Program-made: the position numbers and the translations under genes
Origin: an uncultured Collinsella sp.
Lineage (GTDB): Bacteria > Actinomycetota > Coriobacteriia > Coriobacteriales > Coriobacteriaceae
Direction of reading: 5' to 3'
NCBI GenBank assembly: GCA_900754525.1
Contig: CAAEDE010000029.1
Coordinates: 7,188-71,187 of the forward strand
DNA length: 64,000 bases
In this document: positions 40,209 through 48,048 of the stretch, in pieces
Numbering within the stretch: position 1 is the first letter of the stretch
How the letters are laid out: every line of letters begins with the position of its first letter
Notes under the pieces: generated by a model
The model's database searches: none
Seen by the model: the letters and a program-made list of their open reading frames with translations, nothing else
What the model was told of the DNA's origin: nothing

Positions 40209-40258
40209 ACTATAGCACAGCGAAGTGTGTGCGGGGAAATCTTTTTTGAAAAGATTTC
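40209..40258 (-). promoter_or_regulatory. Promoter region of the attenuated ECF operon
   Basis: TATAGT on the minus strand (40209-40214) is a -10 candidate. Upstream is a perfect palindrome GAAATCTTTT-TTG-AAAAGATTTC (40236-40258), which may be an operator or a leftover terminator of the C69 gene. No clear -35 is seen. Confidence 0.45.
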
Positions 40259-40289
40259 GGCGGCGTTTCCTGCCGGTCAAAAGGGCAGG

Positions 40290-40328
40290 CTGAGCGGGTG
40301 GGATGATTCATGTGCCCCGCCCGCTCAG
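40290..40328 (-). terminator. Terminator of the C69 peptidase gene
   Basis: CTGAGCGGGTGGG pairs with CCCcgCCCGCTCAG (40290-40328); on the minus strand the stem is followed by CCTGCCCTTTTG. Confidence 0.7.
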
Positions 40329-40336
40329 CTAAGACG

Positions 40337-42241
40337 TTACTCCTTATTGCGACGGTAGAGGAAGTAGCCGCCCGCGGAGATGACGGCAACGCCAGCGATG
40401 GCGAATGCAGCCACCACGCGGCCATCAAAACGATCACCGGTGGTGGGCAGGCCGCCCTTGGTGTTCGTCTTGTTGGTGGTTACCGTGGTCGTGGTGTCCG
40501 ACTTGCCAGGCTTCTCGGGCTTGGTGGTGGGCTGCTCGGGCTTAGCGGGCTGCTCGGGGGTACCGGGCTGCTCAGGAGTGCCAGGCTGCTCGGGAGTGCC
40601 AGGCTGATCCGGGGTTACCGGGTCGGTGGCAAGAGCGTCCTTGGCGTAGGTGATGGACACCTTGAGGCCGTTGGTCTCGGTGTTCAGGTCGCTCGGGGTG
40701 AAGGGCTGGTCGAAGTTTTCGGCCTTCTGATAAGCGCGCATCTCCTGGAGCAGGGCCTTGCACTTGACGTAGGTGTTCTCGGTAGCAGCCTTGCCGGCCT
40801 TGTTGGCCAGGGCGGTGCGGCCCTCGGTGGTCGTCTCGGCCAGCATGGCGGTGTCGACTTCCTTGTTCTGCTCGATAAGCTCGTTCTGGAGCGCGTCGAG
40901 GTAGGCGCGGACGCTGGTGGCGAATTGTGCGCGGTTCGCGAAGCAAAGCGAGTTGATGTCCATCAGGACGTAGTTAATGGAGTTCTCAGGCTCCTCGTTG
41001 TTCACGATGTCCGTCTCGCTGCAGTGACCATAATCAACGGTCTGGTCGCTGAAGTAGGGGCTGACTTCGGTCATCAGAGCGGAGTATAGCGGGATAGCGA
41101 CGGAGAACTCGGCGCAGGAGAGCATCTCCCACTGGATGGTTGCAACCTCGGGGTCATAGCCCTTTCGAATCTGGAAGAGGTTGGCCTCGGCGTTGCGGTC
41201 GGAACCGATGCTGCTGACACCGTCAGTATTGGCATTAAGGCCGGGGACTTTTTCACCGCGGTTGCCGAAGGCGCGAATCAGCTCAAACGTGTTCCAGTCG
41301 GACTTGCCGGGCTGGAAGAACAGCGGCTGCATCTCATGAACCATGGCACCGAGCGTGGCGTCATTCTTGTCCTTGTCCTTGACGATCTCGTAGTCGGTGC
41401 CCTCGGTCAGCGGAGCCATAAAGTAGTCACGGCCCTGGATATAACGCGCCCAAGAGCCCATGCCCGTGTTGTTGATAGACGCACCGTAGGTCTGGGCAAC
41501 ATCGAACTGTCCGTCTTCAAAGTACTTGGCGAAGCCCTTCTCTTCGGGCATAGTCTGGATTCCCTCAGAGTGGAGGCAGTTCTCAGCATCGTCAAGATTG
41601 ACCTGGAAATTGAGGTTACTAATGTTGGGGTTGACCGAAGCGACGTCGTCGGTCAGCTTCATAGCGATCCACTGGTGGCCGGAAAGCGCGGCGAACAGCC
41701 AAGTCTCGGTGTTGTCGGCGATGATGAGCTGATCGTTGGAGTAGACACCCTGCTCGTCGATCAGGGTGCCGATGAGCTCGACGCCCTCGCGGGCCGTTGC
41801 GCTCTCGCCCAAGATGACGCCCGCGTAGCTGTACTCGCCGATGCCTGTATTTTTGACCTCGGGATTTGCTTTGTGGGCATGCCTGGTCGTGGGATCCGCT
41901 GCCTTGGCATCGTCGTTGTAGGAGGTGCTCAGCGTTGCGGAGCAGGAGACGCCCTTTTCATTGATGCCGGCCTCGGAGTAGGCATCCCAGCGTCCATCCC
42001 ACTCAGCAGGATGGTCGCGCACGTAGCTGTAACGATACGTAGTCTTGGTCGAGGTGTAGGAGAATTCGGACTCGTTCGAGCTGTAGGTATGACCAGGGCC
42101 ATGAGAGGGCTCGATGCCATAGTGTTTGAGGTAACGAGTGCCAATGTCCTCGGTGCGGCCATAGTACGTGTTACCGTCGGCCGTAAGGTTTTTGCCCATG
42201 TACATCTGCGTGCAGGCGAGTGCAGGTGTCGGCATGGACAT
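40337..42241 (-). CDS. LPXTG-anchored C69-family dipeptidase
   Basis: 634 residues from the first ATG. The catalytic N-terminal Cys of peptidase family C69 is in PALACTQMYMG, followed by GNTYYGRTEDIG, GVSCSATLSTSYN and NTETWLFAALSGHQWIAMKL. A Pro repeat (TPEQPGTPEQPGTPEQP) near 545-575 spans the wall. The C-terminus has the sortase motif LPTTG, a hydrophobic helix VVAAFAIAGVAVISAGGYFLY and RRNKE. It should sit on the cell surface and cleave dipeptides. The ATG at 42241 falls inside the signal peptide; see 42242-42313. Confidence 0.88.
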   Translation of the reverse strand: MSMPTPALACTQMYMGKNLTADGNTYYGRTEDIGTRYLKHYGIEPSHGPGHTYSSNESEFSYTSTKTTYRYSYVRDHPAEWDGRWDAYSEAGINEKGVSCSATLSTSYNDDAKAADPTTRHAHKANPEVKNTGIGEYSYAGVILGESATAREGVELIGTLIDEQGVYSNDQLIIADNTETWLFAALSGHQWIAMKLTDDVASVNPNISNLNFQVNLDDAENCLHSEGIQTMPEEKGFAKYFEDGQFDVAQTYGASINNTGMGSWARYIQGRDYFMAPLTEGTDYEIVKDKDKNDATLGAMVHEMQPLFFQPGKSDWNTFELIRAFGNRGEKVPGLNANTDGVSSIGSDRNAEANLFQIRKGYDPEVATIQWEMLSCAEFSVAIPLYSALMTEVSPYFSDQTVDYGHCSETDIVNNEEPENSINYVLMDINSLCFANRAQFATSVRAYLDALQNELIEQNKEVDTAMLAETTTEGRTALANKAGKAATENTYVKCKALLQEMRAYQKAENFDQPFTPSDLNTETNGLKVSITYAKDALATDPVTPDQPGTPEQPGTPEQPGTPEQPAKPEQPTTKPEKPGKSDTTTTVTTNKTNTKGGLPTTGDRFDGRVVAAFAIAGVAVISAGGYFLYRRNKE

Positions 42242-42313
42242 GATGGTTGCAGCTCCAAAGGCGAGGCCTATGCCTAGCTTCTTGAGCGCGTTGACGGGGT
42301 GAGTTTTCCTTAT
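42242..42313 (-). other. N-terminal extension encoding the missing signal peptide, AUA start
   Basis: In frame upstream of ATG 42241 lies RKTHPVNALKKLGIGLAFG and then AATI, the n- and h-regions of a signal peptide whose end (MSMPTPALA before Cys) is in the annotated part. No ATG, GTG or TTG occurs before the upstream stop, but ATA at 42311-42313 follows GGGAGGGAAA. The likely start is AUA, or ATG mutated to ATA. Confidence 0.6.
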
Positions 42314-42330
42314 TTTCCCTCCCAGCGTGC

Positions 42331-42357
42331 GAAAGCCCTCTGTCGTCAGAGGGCTTC
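42331..42357 (-). promoter_or_regulatory. Leader hairpin of the C69 gene
   Basis: GAAGCCCTCT and AGAGGGCTTTC pair around GACGAC on the minus strand, 6 nt before the GGGAGGG site. No U tract. It might modulate translation. Confidence 0.45.
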
Positions 42358-42458
42358 AGCCAATAAAGACACCTCATTAGCGTAACGAACTGGAAATAAT
42401 ATTCATCTATGAAAGAAACTTACTCGATAAGCGTGATGAAATATACGATGAGTGGTTA

Positions 42459-42487
42459 ATTATACTCAGTATGTAGCTTTACTTTAA
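42459..42487 (-). promoter_or_regulatory. Promoter of the C69 peptidase gene
   Basis: On the minus strand TTAAAG (42482-42487), 17 bp, TATAAT (42459-42464). About 145 nt upstream of the proposed start. The rest of 42314-42619 is AT-rich and holds only the hairpins listed. Confidence 0.6.
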
Positions 42488-42542
42488 TAAAGACGCCCTG
42501 CAATTACTGTAGCCGAATAAAGTAGCTGGGAATGCCCGAAAT

Positions 42543-42583
42543 GAAAATCCCCCGCTGTTTGGCAAATGCATAAACAGCAGGGG
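42543..42583 (-). terminator. Terminator of the lipid kinase/small peptide unit
   Basis: CCCC-T-GCTGTTT pairs with AAACAGC-G-GGGG on the minus strand, then ATTTTC. It lies 36 nt after the stop of the 30-residue ORF. Confidence 0.7.
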
Positions 42584-42619
42584 AGACGATAATTGGATGA
42601 ATATCATACCAATGTTGAA

Positions 42620-42712
42620 TTACTTCTTCCGGCGGTGGATCACGTTGATCGCATAGCCGATGAGCATGGCCAAAACGATGACGATAAAGCCGAGCAGGGG
42701 ATTGTCATTCAT
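42620..42712 (-). CDS. Small membrane peptide (30 residues)
   Basis: ATG 42712 follows GGAGGACCCC, directly after the lipid kinase stop (TAG overlaps the site by position). The product is NPLLGFIVIVLAMLIGYAIN flanked by MND and VIHRRKK, a single transmembrane helix with a positively charged tail. Strong ribosome site, own terminator downstream and translational coupling support it as real. Possibly a regulator or partner of the lipid kinase. Confidence 0.7.
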   Translation of the reverse strand: MNDNPLLGFIVIVLAMLIGYAINVIHRRKK

Positions 42713-42721
42713 GGGGTCCTC

Positions 42722-43639
42722 CTATTTTCCGAGCGGGGAGAATTCGTCGACGATGAGGTCGAGGCATTGTGGAAGCGCGCGGGCTCCAAAGACGCCCGAA
42801 TTGCTGGAGATAATCTCGCCATCGAACTGCATGCCCAGCGACGGAGTGCAGGTGATCTTGGCTTCCTTGGTCTGGATGATCTTGAACTGCGGGCGGCCGA
42901 GTACCTTGCCGGCGGGGTCGAGTGCGGCGGTGATCACAGTCGGTAGAAGCTGCACAGTTTTTACGGGTTCGATGACCGCAATGTCGACCATGCCATCGTT
43001 CATACGGCAATCGGGGAACAGGTTGATGTCGTTTTGGATGACCGAGGTGTTGCCGGCCATGCAGCAGATGCCGTCGAGCTCCTCGACAATGCCGTCATGC
43101 TCAATCGTAAAGTGCGCCACCGTGGGATTGGGCGTGGCGAGCGCGGAGAGGAAGTAGGCGATCTCGCCGATGTCGTTTTTGGTGGGGGCGGCCTTCATCA
43201 TGATCTCGGCGTCGAAGCCCGAGCCGGCGATGATGATAAAGCCGTGGCGCTTCTCGTTGCCGTTCTCGTCGAGCCAAAAGAGCTCGCCCATGTCGACTTT
43301 GACCGTGCGACCGGCGCGGCAAGCCTTGGCAAGCGCCGCTGCCTCGGGGGCATTACCGATGTTGTTGAAGAACAGGCAGGCTGTGCCGGAGGGGAAGACG
43401 AGCGTGGGGACACCGCATCCGCGCATCTGATCGAGCACGTTGGAGACGGTGCCGTCGCCGCCCGAAACGACCACGCGATCAAACTCGCGCACGTCTGCCA
43501 CGGCGTCCTCGGGCTCCATGCCATCGCCGATAAAACGCATCACGACCTCGTCGCCGCCCTGCGCGAGGGCGTGCGTAAATGCGTAGATTTCATCTGAGCT
43601 GGGGCCCGATGCCGGGTTGTGGATGATAAGGCAGCGCAT
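42722..43639 (-). CDS. Diacylglycerol kinase-family lipid kinase (YegS/DagK)
   Basis: 305 residues. The nucleotide-binding RVVVSGGDGTVSNVLDQMRG lies near 54-72, with LVFPSGTACLFFNNIG, GSGFDAEIM and C-terminal MQFDGEII (conserved Asp-Gly). Phosphorylates diacylglycerol or a related lipid at the membrane face, recycling lipids from wall-polymer synthesis. Followed by the 30-residue membrane peptide gene. Confidence 0.85.
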   Translation of the reverse strand: MRCLIIHNPASGPSSDEIYAFTHALAQGGDEVVMRFIGDGMEPEDAVADVREFDRVVVSGGDGTVSNVLDQMRGCGVPTLVFPSGTACLFFNNIGNAPEAAALAKACRAGRTVKVDMGELFWLDENGNEKRHGFIIIAGSGFDAEIMMKAAPTKNDIGEIAYFLSALATPNPTVAHFTIEHDGIVEELDGICCMAGNTSVIQNDINLFPDCRMNDGMVDIAVIEPVKTVQLLPTVITAALDPAGKVLGRPQFKIIQTKEAKITCTPSLGMQFDGEIISSNSGVFGARALPQCLDLIVDEFSPLGK

Positions 43640-43737
43640 ACTTACGTTCCCGTTCTGTGACTAACCGAGTATAGTTGTAAGGCAATGCCGATATCCTACC
43701 CGTGTTTTTCGGGCCTAACCTTATTCGATGGGTTGAT

Positions 43738-44871
43738 ATGTACATTTCCACACATCAGGCTCTACTCGACTTTTGCCAGCGCGCCCGTGAGTTCGACGCG
43801 ATTGCCGTCGATACCGAGTTTTTGCGTGAGCGCACGTTCCATCCGCGCCTATGCTTGGTTCAGATTGCCACCCCTGGCGAGAGCGTGGCGGTCGACCCTC
43901 TGGTGATCGACGACCTTTCGCCGCTGGCCGAGCTTATGGCCGACGAGAGCGTGACCAAGGTCTTCCATGCGTGCTCGCAGGATATGGAGGTCATGCTCCA
44001 TACCGTGGGCGTGCTGCCACGACCGATTTTTGACACGCAGGTCGCCGCCGCCTTTTTGGGCGAGCGCCAGCAGATTTCTTACGGTGCGCTCGTGCAGACG
44101 TTTTGCGGCGTTTCGTTGCCTAAGACCGAGTCGCTGACCGACTGGTCGCGCCGCCCGTTGACTGATAAGCAGATCGAGTACGCGATCGATGATGTCAAGT
44201 ATCTGATCGTCGCCTATACCGAGATGATGAGCCGCCTGCGCGAGCTGGGCCGTGTGGATTGGGTGCTCGACGAGTTGCGTCCTCTGGCAGACGAGTCGCA
44301 CTACCGCGCCGACCGCCATGAGGCATTCCGCAAGGTCAAGCGCATCAACTCGTGCAGCCGCCATCAGCTGGGCATTGCGCGCGAGCTTGCCGCCTGGCGT
44401 GAGGACCGCGCCGAGCGGCGCAACATCCCGCGCAAGTGGGTCATGTCCGACGATACGCTGCTGGCGCTCGTCAAGCGCAATCCCGTGCGTGTTGAGGAGT
44501 TCCGTAGCATCCGCGGTACCGATCAGCTGGGGGAGCGCGACGTGGACGGCGCGCTCATGGCCATCAAGCGCGGTGCGAGCTGTCCGCACGATCGCCTGCC
44601 GCTCTTGGTGCGCGGACATCGTCAGATTTCGCCGGAGCTGGAGAGCGTGACTGACCTTATGTATGCGCTTATCCGCCTGGTTGCCGAGCGCTCTGGCGTT
44701 GCGACCTCGGTCATTGCCTCGCGCGATGACCTGGCCGACTATATTGAGCATCCCGAGCAGAGCCGCCTGCGCGAAGGCTGGCGCTTTGAGCTTGTGGGCT
44801 CGCGCCTGGACGATCTGCTTTCCGGCAATATGGGGTTGACGGTGAAGGACGGAAAAATCGAATTGCTGTAA
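43738..44871 (+). CDS. rnd: Ribonuclease D
   Basis: 377 residues. The DEDD exonuclease motifs are IAVDTEFLRERTFHPRLCLVQI (ExoI), FHACSQDMEVML (ExoII) and YAIDDVKYL (ExoIII, DEDDy type); HRDC-like C-terminal regions follow (HQLGIARELAAWREDRAERRNIPRKWVMSDDTLLAL). It trims 3' ends of tRNA precursors. ATG 43738 is the best start by alignment, although its ribosome site is weak (GATGGG). Confidence 0.9.
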   Translation: MYISTHQALLDFCQRAREFDAIAVDTEFLRERTFHPRLCLVQIATPGESVAVDPLVIDDLSPLAELMADESVTKVFHACSQDMEVMLHTVGVLPRPIFDTQVAAAFLGERQQISYGALVQTFCGVSLPKTESLTDWSRRPLTDKQIEYAIDDVKYLIVAYTEMMSRLRELGRVDWVLDELRPLADESHYRADRHEAFRKVKRINSCSRHQLGIARELAAWREDRAERRNIPRKWVMSDDTLLALVKRNPVRVEEFRSIRGTDQLGERDVDGALMAIKRGASCPHDRLPLLVRGHRQISPELESVTDLMYALIRLVAERSGVATSVIASRDDLADYIEHPEQSRLREGWRFELVGSRLDDLLSGNMGLTVKDGKIELL

Positions 44872-44935
44872 GGAAGCCTAGCCGTTTGAGTGGGTAAAAT
44901 GCCTCCAACGTGTAACTCGATTCGGAGGAATTCGC

Positions 44936-45640
44936 ATGCCTTATTACTATGGATACGGCTTTGGCATCGACCCGCTGTACCTGCTGGTTGTTCTTGTCTG
45001 CACGGTGCTTGGCCTTGCCGCACAGAACTATATCAACTCGACGTACAAAACCTGGTCCAAGGTTCGCTCGGACGGCGATACGGGCGCCACGGTCGCTCGC
45101 CGCATGCTCGATGCCAACGGTTGTAACGCCGTGGGTATCAAGGGTGTCGCTGGCGAGCTCACCGACCATTACAACCCGCAGGACAACAACCTGTATCTGT
45201 CGGATGCTAACCGTTCGGGCGGGTCGGTCGCAAGCGTTGCCGTCGCCTGTCACGAGGCGGGCCACGCCGCCCAGCGTCAAAGCGGCTACGCCATGATGAA
45301 AGTGCGTACCGCCCTCGTGCCGGTTGTCAACTTTACCCAGAACACTTGGACCATCGTGTTACTCTTGGGCCTGTTTATGAACATTGCCGGGCTCACATCC
45401 CTCGCGTTGGTCTTCTTCTCGTTTAGTGTGTTGTTCCAGCTGGTTACGCTGCCGGTCGAGATTGATGCCAGCCGCCGCGCCGTGGCATATATTGAGCAGT
45501 CGGGCATGAGTTCCAAGCAGGTCAACGGTGCCAAGAAGGTGCTGACGGCCGCCGCGCTTACCTATGTTGCCGCTGCGCTCACCTCGATTATTCAGCTGCT
45601 CTATCTTATGGCTCGCTACAACAGAAACTCCAATCGATAA
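44936..45640 (+). CDS. YugP-type membrane zinc metallopeptidase
   Basis: 234 residues. One N-terminal membrane segment (LYLLVVLVCTVLGLAAQNY), NNLYLSDANRSGGSVASVAVACHEAGHAAQ with the zinc site HEAGH near 104, three further hydrophobic segments, and VEIDASRRAV carrying the third ligand region. The family is DUF2268-like/YugP; substrates unknown. RBS CGGAGG at proper distance. Confidence 0.82.
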   Translation: MPYYYGYGFGIDPLYLLVVLVCTVLGLAAQNYINSTYKTWSKVRSDGDTGATVARRMLDANGCNAVGIKGVAGELTDHYNPQDNNLYLSDANRSGGSVASVAVACHEAGHAAQRQSGYAMMKVRTALVPVVNFTQNTWTIVLLLGLFMNIAGLTSLALVFFSFSVLFQLVTLPVEIDASRRAVAYIEQSGMSSKQVNGAKKVLTAAALTYVAAALTSIIQLLYLMARYNRNSNR

Positions 45641-45656
45641 CAAATTGGGTCGCTGG

Positions 45657-45686
45657 GCGCCGCGGGGATTCGTGTCCCCGCGGCGC
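45657..45686 (+). terminator. Hairpin after the YugP gene
   Basis: GCGCCGCGGGGA and TCCCCGCGGCGC form a perfect 12-bp stem around TTCGTG. No U tract follows, so termination strength is uncertain. Confidence 0.55.
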
Positions 45687-45755
45687 TGTACTATGTGTTG
45701 GACTTGAATTTGCGCAGGGCCGAAGCCCTTGTGCACGATGACGAAAGGAGGCTGC

Positions 45756-47207
45756 GTGGCAGGCTGGAATCTAACCGGCAATGCCGTTTCCGCCGAGTTT
45801 GACGGTTCGGATGAGCAGGAGCGCAAGGAGCTCAGCGTGAGCCAGGCGGTAGAAATCGCTGCCGGTGCGCTCGATGCCATTCCGCAGCTGAGTGTCCTGG
45901 GCGAGGTCACGGGTTTCCGTGGTCCCAACGCCCGAAGCGGCCACTGCTACTTCCAGATCAAGGACGACTCGGCGGCCGTCGACTGCATCATCTGGAAGGG
46001 CGCCTATCTCAAGCGCACGTTCGATCTGCGCGACGGCATGCAGGTGAGCTTTAAGGGCAGCTTCAATCTCTATAAGGCCACGGGCCGCATGAGCTTTGTC
46101 GCTCGCTCGTTTTCGCTGGCGGGGGAGGGTCTGCTGCGTCAACAAGTGGCGCAACTGGCCGAAAAGCTACGCCGCGAGGGCCTGATGGACGAAGCGCGCA
46201 AGCGCCGCATCCCGGTGTTCTGCTCCCGCGTGGCGGTCGTTACCTCGCTTTCGGGTGCCGTAATCGACGACGTCAAGCGCACATTGCGTCGTCGCAACCC
46301 GCTCGTCGAGCTCGTCTGCGTGGGCGCTAAGGTCCAAGGCGAGGGTGCGCCGGCCGAGCTCATTGAGGGTCTGCGCCGTGCCGCCACCATCACGCCGGCG
46401 CCCGACTGCATCTTGCTGGTGCGCGGCGGCGGCTCCTTCGAGGACCTCATGACCTTTAACGACGAGGAGCTTGCCCGTGCAGTGGCTGCCTGTCCCGTGC
46501 CCGTGGTGACCGGTATCGGCCATGAGCCCGATACCTCGATTTGCGACATGGTGAGCGACCGACGTGCCTCCACGCCCACGGCGGCGGCAGAATCGGTGGC
46601 GCCGGCTATGACGGAGTTGGCCGATGTGCTCGAGGCGCGCCATCAGCGTCTGGGTGCCGCGATGGCATCGATGATTGGGTCGGCCCAGGTCGACCTGGAG
46701 ATGCTCGATCAGCGCGGTCGCCGTGCCTGGGATACCTATACGGCTCGCTTGGGCGATGCGCTCGATGCGGCTGCGTGCCGCCCGTGCCTCAACGACCCCA
46801 CATTTATGGTCGAGCGTCGCGAATCGGAGCTTGCGCTGACTGCCGATCGCCTGTCCGGCGCCATAACGCGTTCGGTTGGGGCCTTCCGCTCCAACTTCGA
46901 GCACCTGCCCGAGCGCTTGGTCGCAAGCACCTCAGGGCTCGATGGCAAGCGCCATGCGCTCACGCTCGCAAGCTCCCGCCTGGAGCATCAGGGACGTTCG
47001 ATGCTCAGCAAGCCCGCGTCCGACCTGGGCCGAGCTGCCGCGTCGCTCGATGCCCTGTCGCCGCTCAAGGTGCTTGCCCGCGGCTATTCCATCGCGTACA
47101 GCGATGATGGGGTAGCTATGAGCGCCAAGACCTTTAAGCCCGGCGACGCCATCCGCGTGCGCATGGCAGACGGCAACGTGGCAGCAACGGTCGATACGGT
47201 CGAGTAG
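45756..47207 (+). CDS. xseA: Exodeoxyribonuclease VII large subunit
   Basis: 483 residues. An OB-fold N-terminus (LSVLGEVTGFRGPNARSGHCYFQIKDDSAAVDCIIW), then VAVVTSLSGAVIDDV, LVRGGGSFEDLMTFNDEELARAV, TGIGHEPDTSICDMVSDRRASTPTAAAE and C-terminal coiled coil ending LARGYSIAY. Start: GTG 45756 directly behind GAAAGGAGGCTGC; upstream ATGs precede that site. With xseB 42 nt downstream it forms the single-strand DNA exonuclease. Confidence 0.92.
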   Translation: MAGWNLTGNAVSAEFDGSDEQERKELSVSQAVEIAAGALDAIPQLSVLGEVTGFRGPNARSGHCYFQIKDDSAAVDCIIWKGAYLKRTFDLRDGMQVSFKGSFNLYKATGRMSFVARSFSLAGEGLLRQQVAQLAEKLRREGLMDEARKRRIPVFCSRVAVVTSLSGAVIDDVKRTLRRRNPLVELVCVGAKVQGEGAPAELIEGLRRAATITPAPDCILLVRGGGSFEDLMTFNDEELARAVAACPVPVVTGIGHEPDTSICDMVSDRRASTPTAAAESVAPAMTELADVLEARHQRLGAAMASMIGSAQVDLEMLDQRGRRAWDTYTARLGDALDAAACRPCLNDPTFMVERRESELALTADRLSGAITRSVGAFRSNFEHLPERLVASTSGLDGKRHALTLASSRLEHQGRSMLSKPASDLGRAAASLDALSPLKVLARGYSIAYSDDGVAMSAKTFKPGDAIRVRMADGNVAATVDTVE

Positions 47208-47249
47208 ACCGCGTTTCATAGCGATAAACCTTTAGGAAAGGAAACAGAT

Positions 47250-47516
47250 ATGGCAGAGAAGACCCCGGTTGAGCAGCTTACGTACAAGCAGGCCTCGCAG
47301 GAGCTGGAGCTCATCATCCGCAGCTTGGAGTCTGGCGATATGGAGCTCGAGGAGTCGCTCGAGAGCTATACCCGCGGCGTCGAGCTCCTCAAGAGTCTGC
47401 GCACCCGCCTGTCCGATGCCGAGCAGAAGGTCTCGGTGCTCCTTAAGGACGTCGACGGCAACGACGTGCTCGCCGATGGCGAAGCCGCCAACACGGACGA
47501 CAGCCTCTCGTTCTAA
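47250..47516 (+). CDS. xseB: Exodeoxyribonuclease VII small subunit
   Basis: 88 residues: PVEQLTYKQASQELELIIRSLESGDMELEESLESYTRGVELLKSLRTRLSDAEQKV is the XseB helical hairpin. RBS AGGAAAGGAAACAG. The C-terminal 20 residues are acidic. Confidence 0.92.
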   Translation: MAEKTPVEQLTYKQASQELELIIRSLESGDMELEESLESYTRGVELLKSLRTRLSDAEQKVSVLLKDVDGNDVLADGEAANTDDSLSF

Positions 47517-47537
47517 CCATCTCACAGCCCACTTTGG

Positions 47538-47646
47538 GGTAGTCTTTTTGGGACGGGGCTTTTTTTGACTACCCTTTGGCACGGCTCGCCGAGCACTTGC
47601 GTTTGCGAAAAAGTAGTCAAAAAAGCCCCGTCCCAAAAAGACTACC
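47538..47646 (+). repeat. Large palindrome with 33-bp arms (C1)
   Basis: The left arm (47538-47572) starts GGTAGTCTTTTTGGGACGGG and the right arm (47613-47646) is its complement except for one extra T. The 40-nt interior holds a small hairpin GCTCG-C-CGAGC. It begins 21 nt after the xseB stop. Similar GGGACG palindrome at 38493. Confidence 0.85.
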
Positions 47647-47671
47647 TTGGTCTGTAAGAAAGGAACCAGCC

Positions 47672-48007
47672 ATGTGTGATTGCATCTTCTGCAAAATTGC
47701 CAACCACGAGATCCCCTCGACCGTTGTCTATGAGGACGATCAGGTCATCGCCTTCGACGACCTCAACCCCCAGGCGCCGGTCCATACGCTCGTGATCCCC
47801 AAGAAGCACTACAGTGACATCGCCGACAACGTACCTGCCGAGACCATGGGCGCCATGGCTCACGCCATCCAGGAGGTCGCTAAGGCCAAGGGCTTGGAGG
47901 ACGGTTTCCGCGTCATCTCCAACAAGGGCGTCAACGCCGGCCAGACCGTCATGCACTTCCACATGCACGTTCTCGGCGGCAAGAACCTGGGCGAGAACCT
48001 CATCTGA
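47672..48007 (+). CDS. HIT-family (HinT-like) protein
   Basis: 111 residues. CIFCKIANHEIPSTVVYEDDQVIAFDDLNPQAPVHTLVIPKKHY is the HinT start and the catalytic HIT motif is HFHMHVLGG near the C-terminus. Acts on adenosine phosphoramidates. ATG 47672 follows AAGGAACCAGCC. Confidence 0.9.
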   Translation: MCDCIFCKIANHEIPSTVVYEDDQVIAFDDLNPQAPVHTLVIPKKHYSDIADNVPAETMGAMAHAIQEVAKAKGLEDGFRVISNKGVNAGQTVMHFHMHVLGGKNLGENLI

Positions 48008-48048
48008 GGGCGCGTAGGCCGTCGACTTGGCTGCCTTTGGAGTAATCT

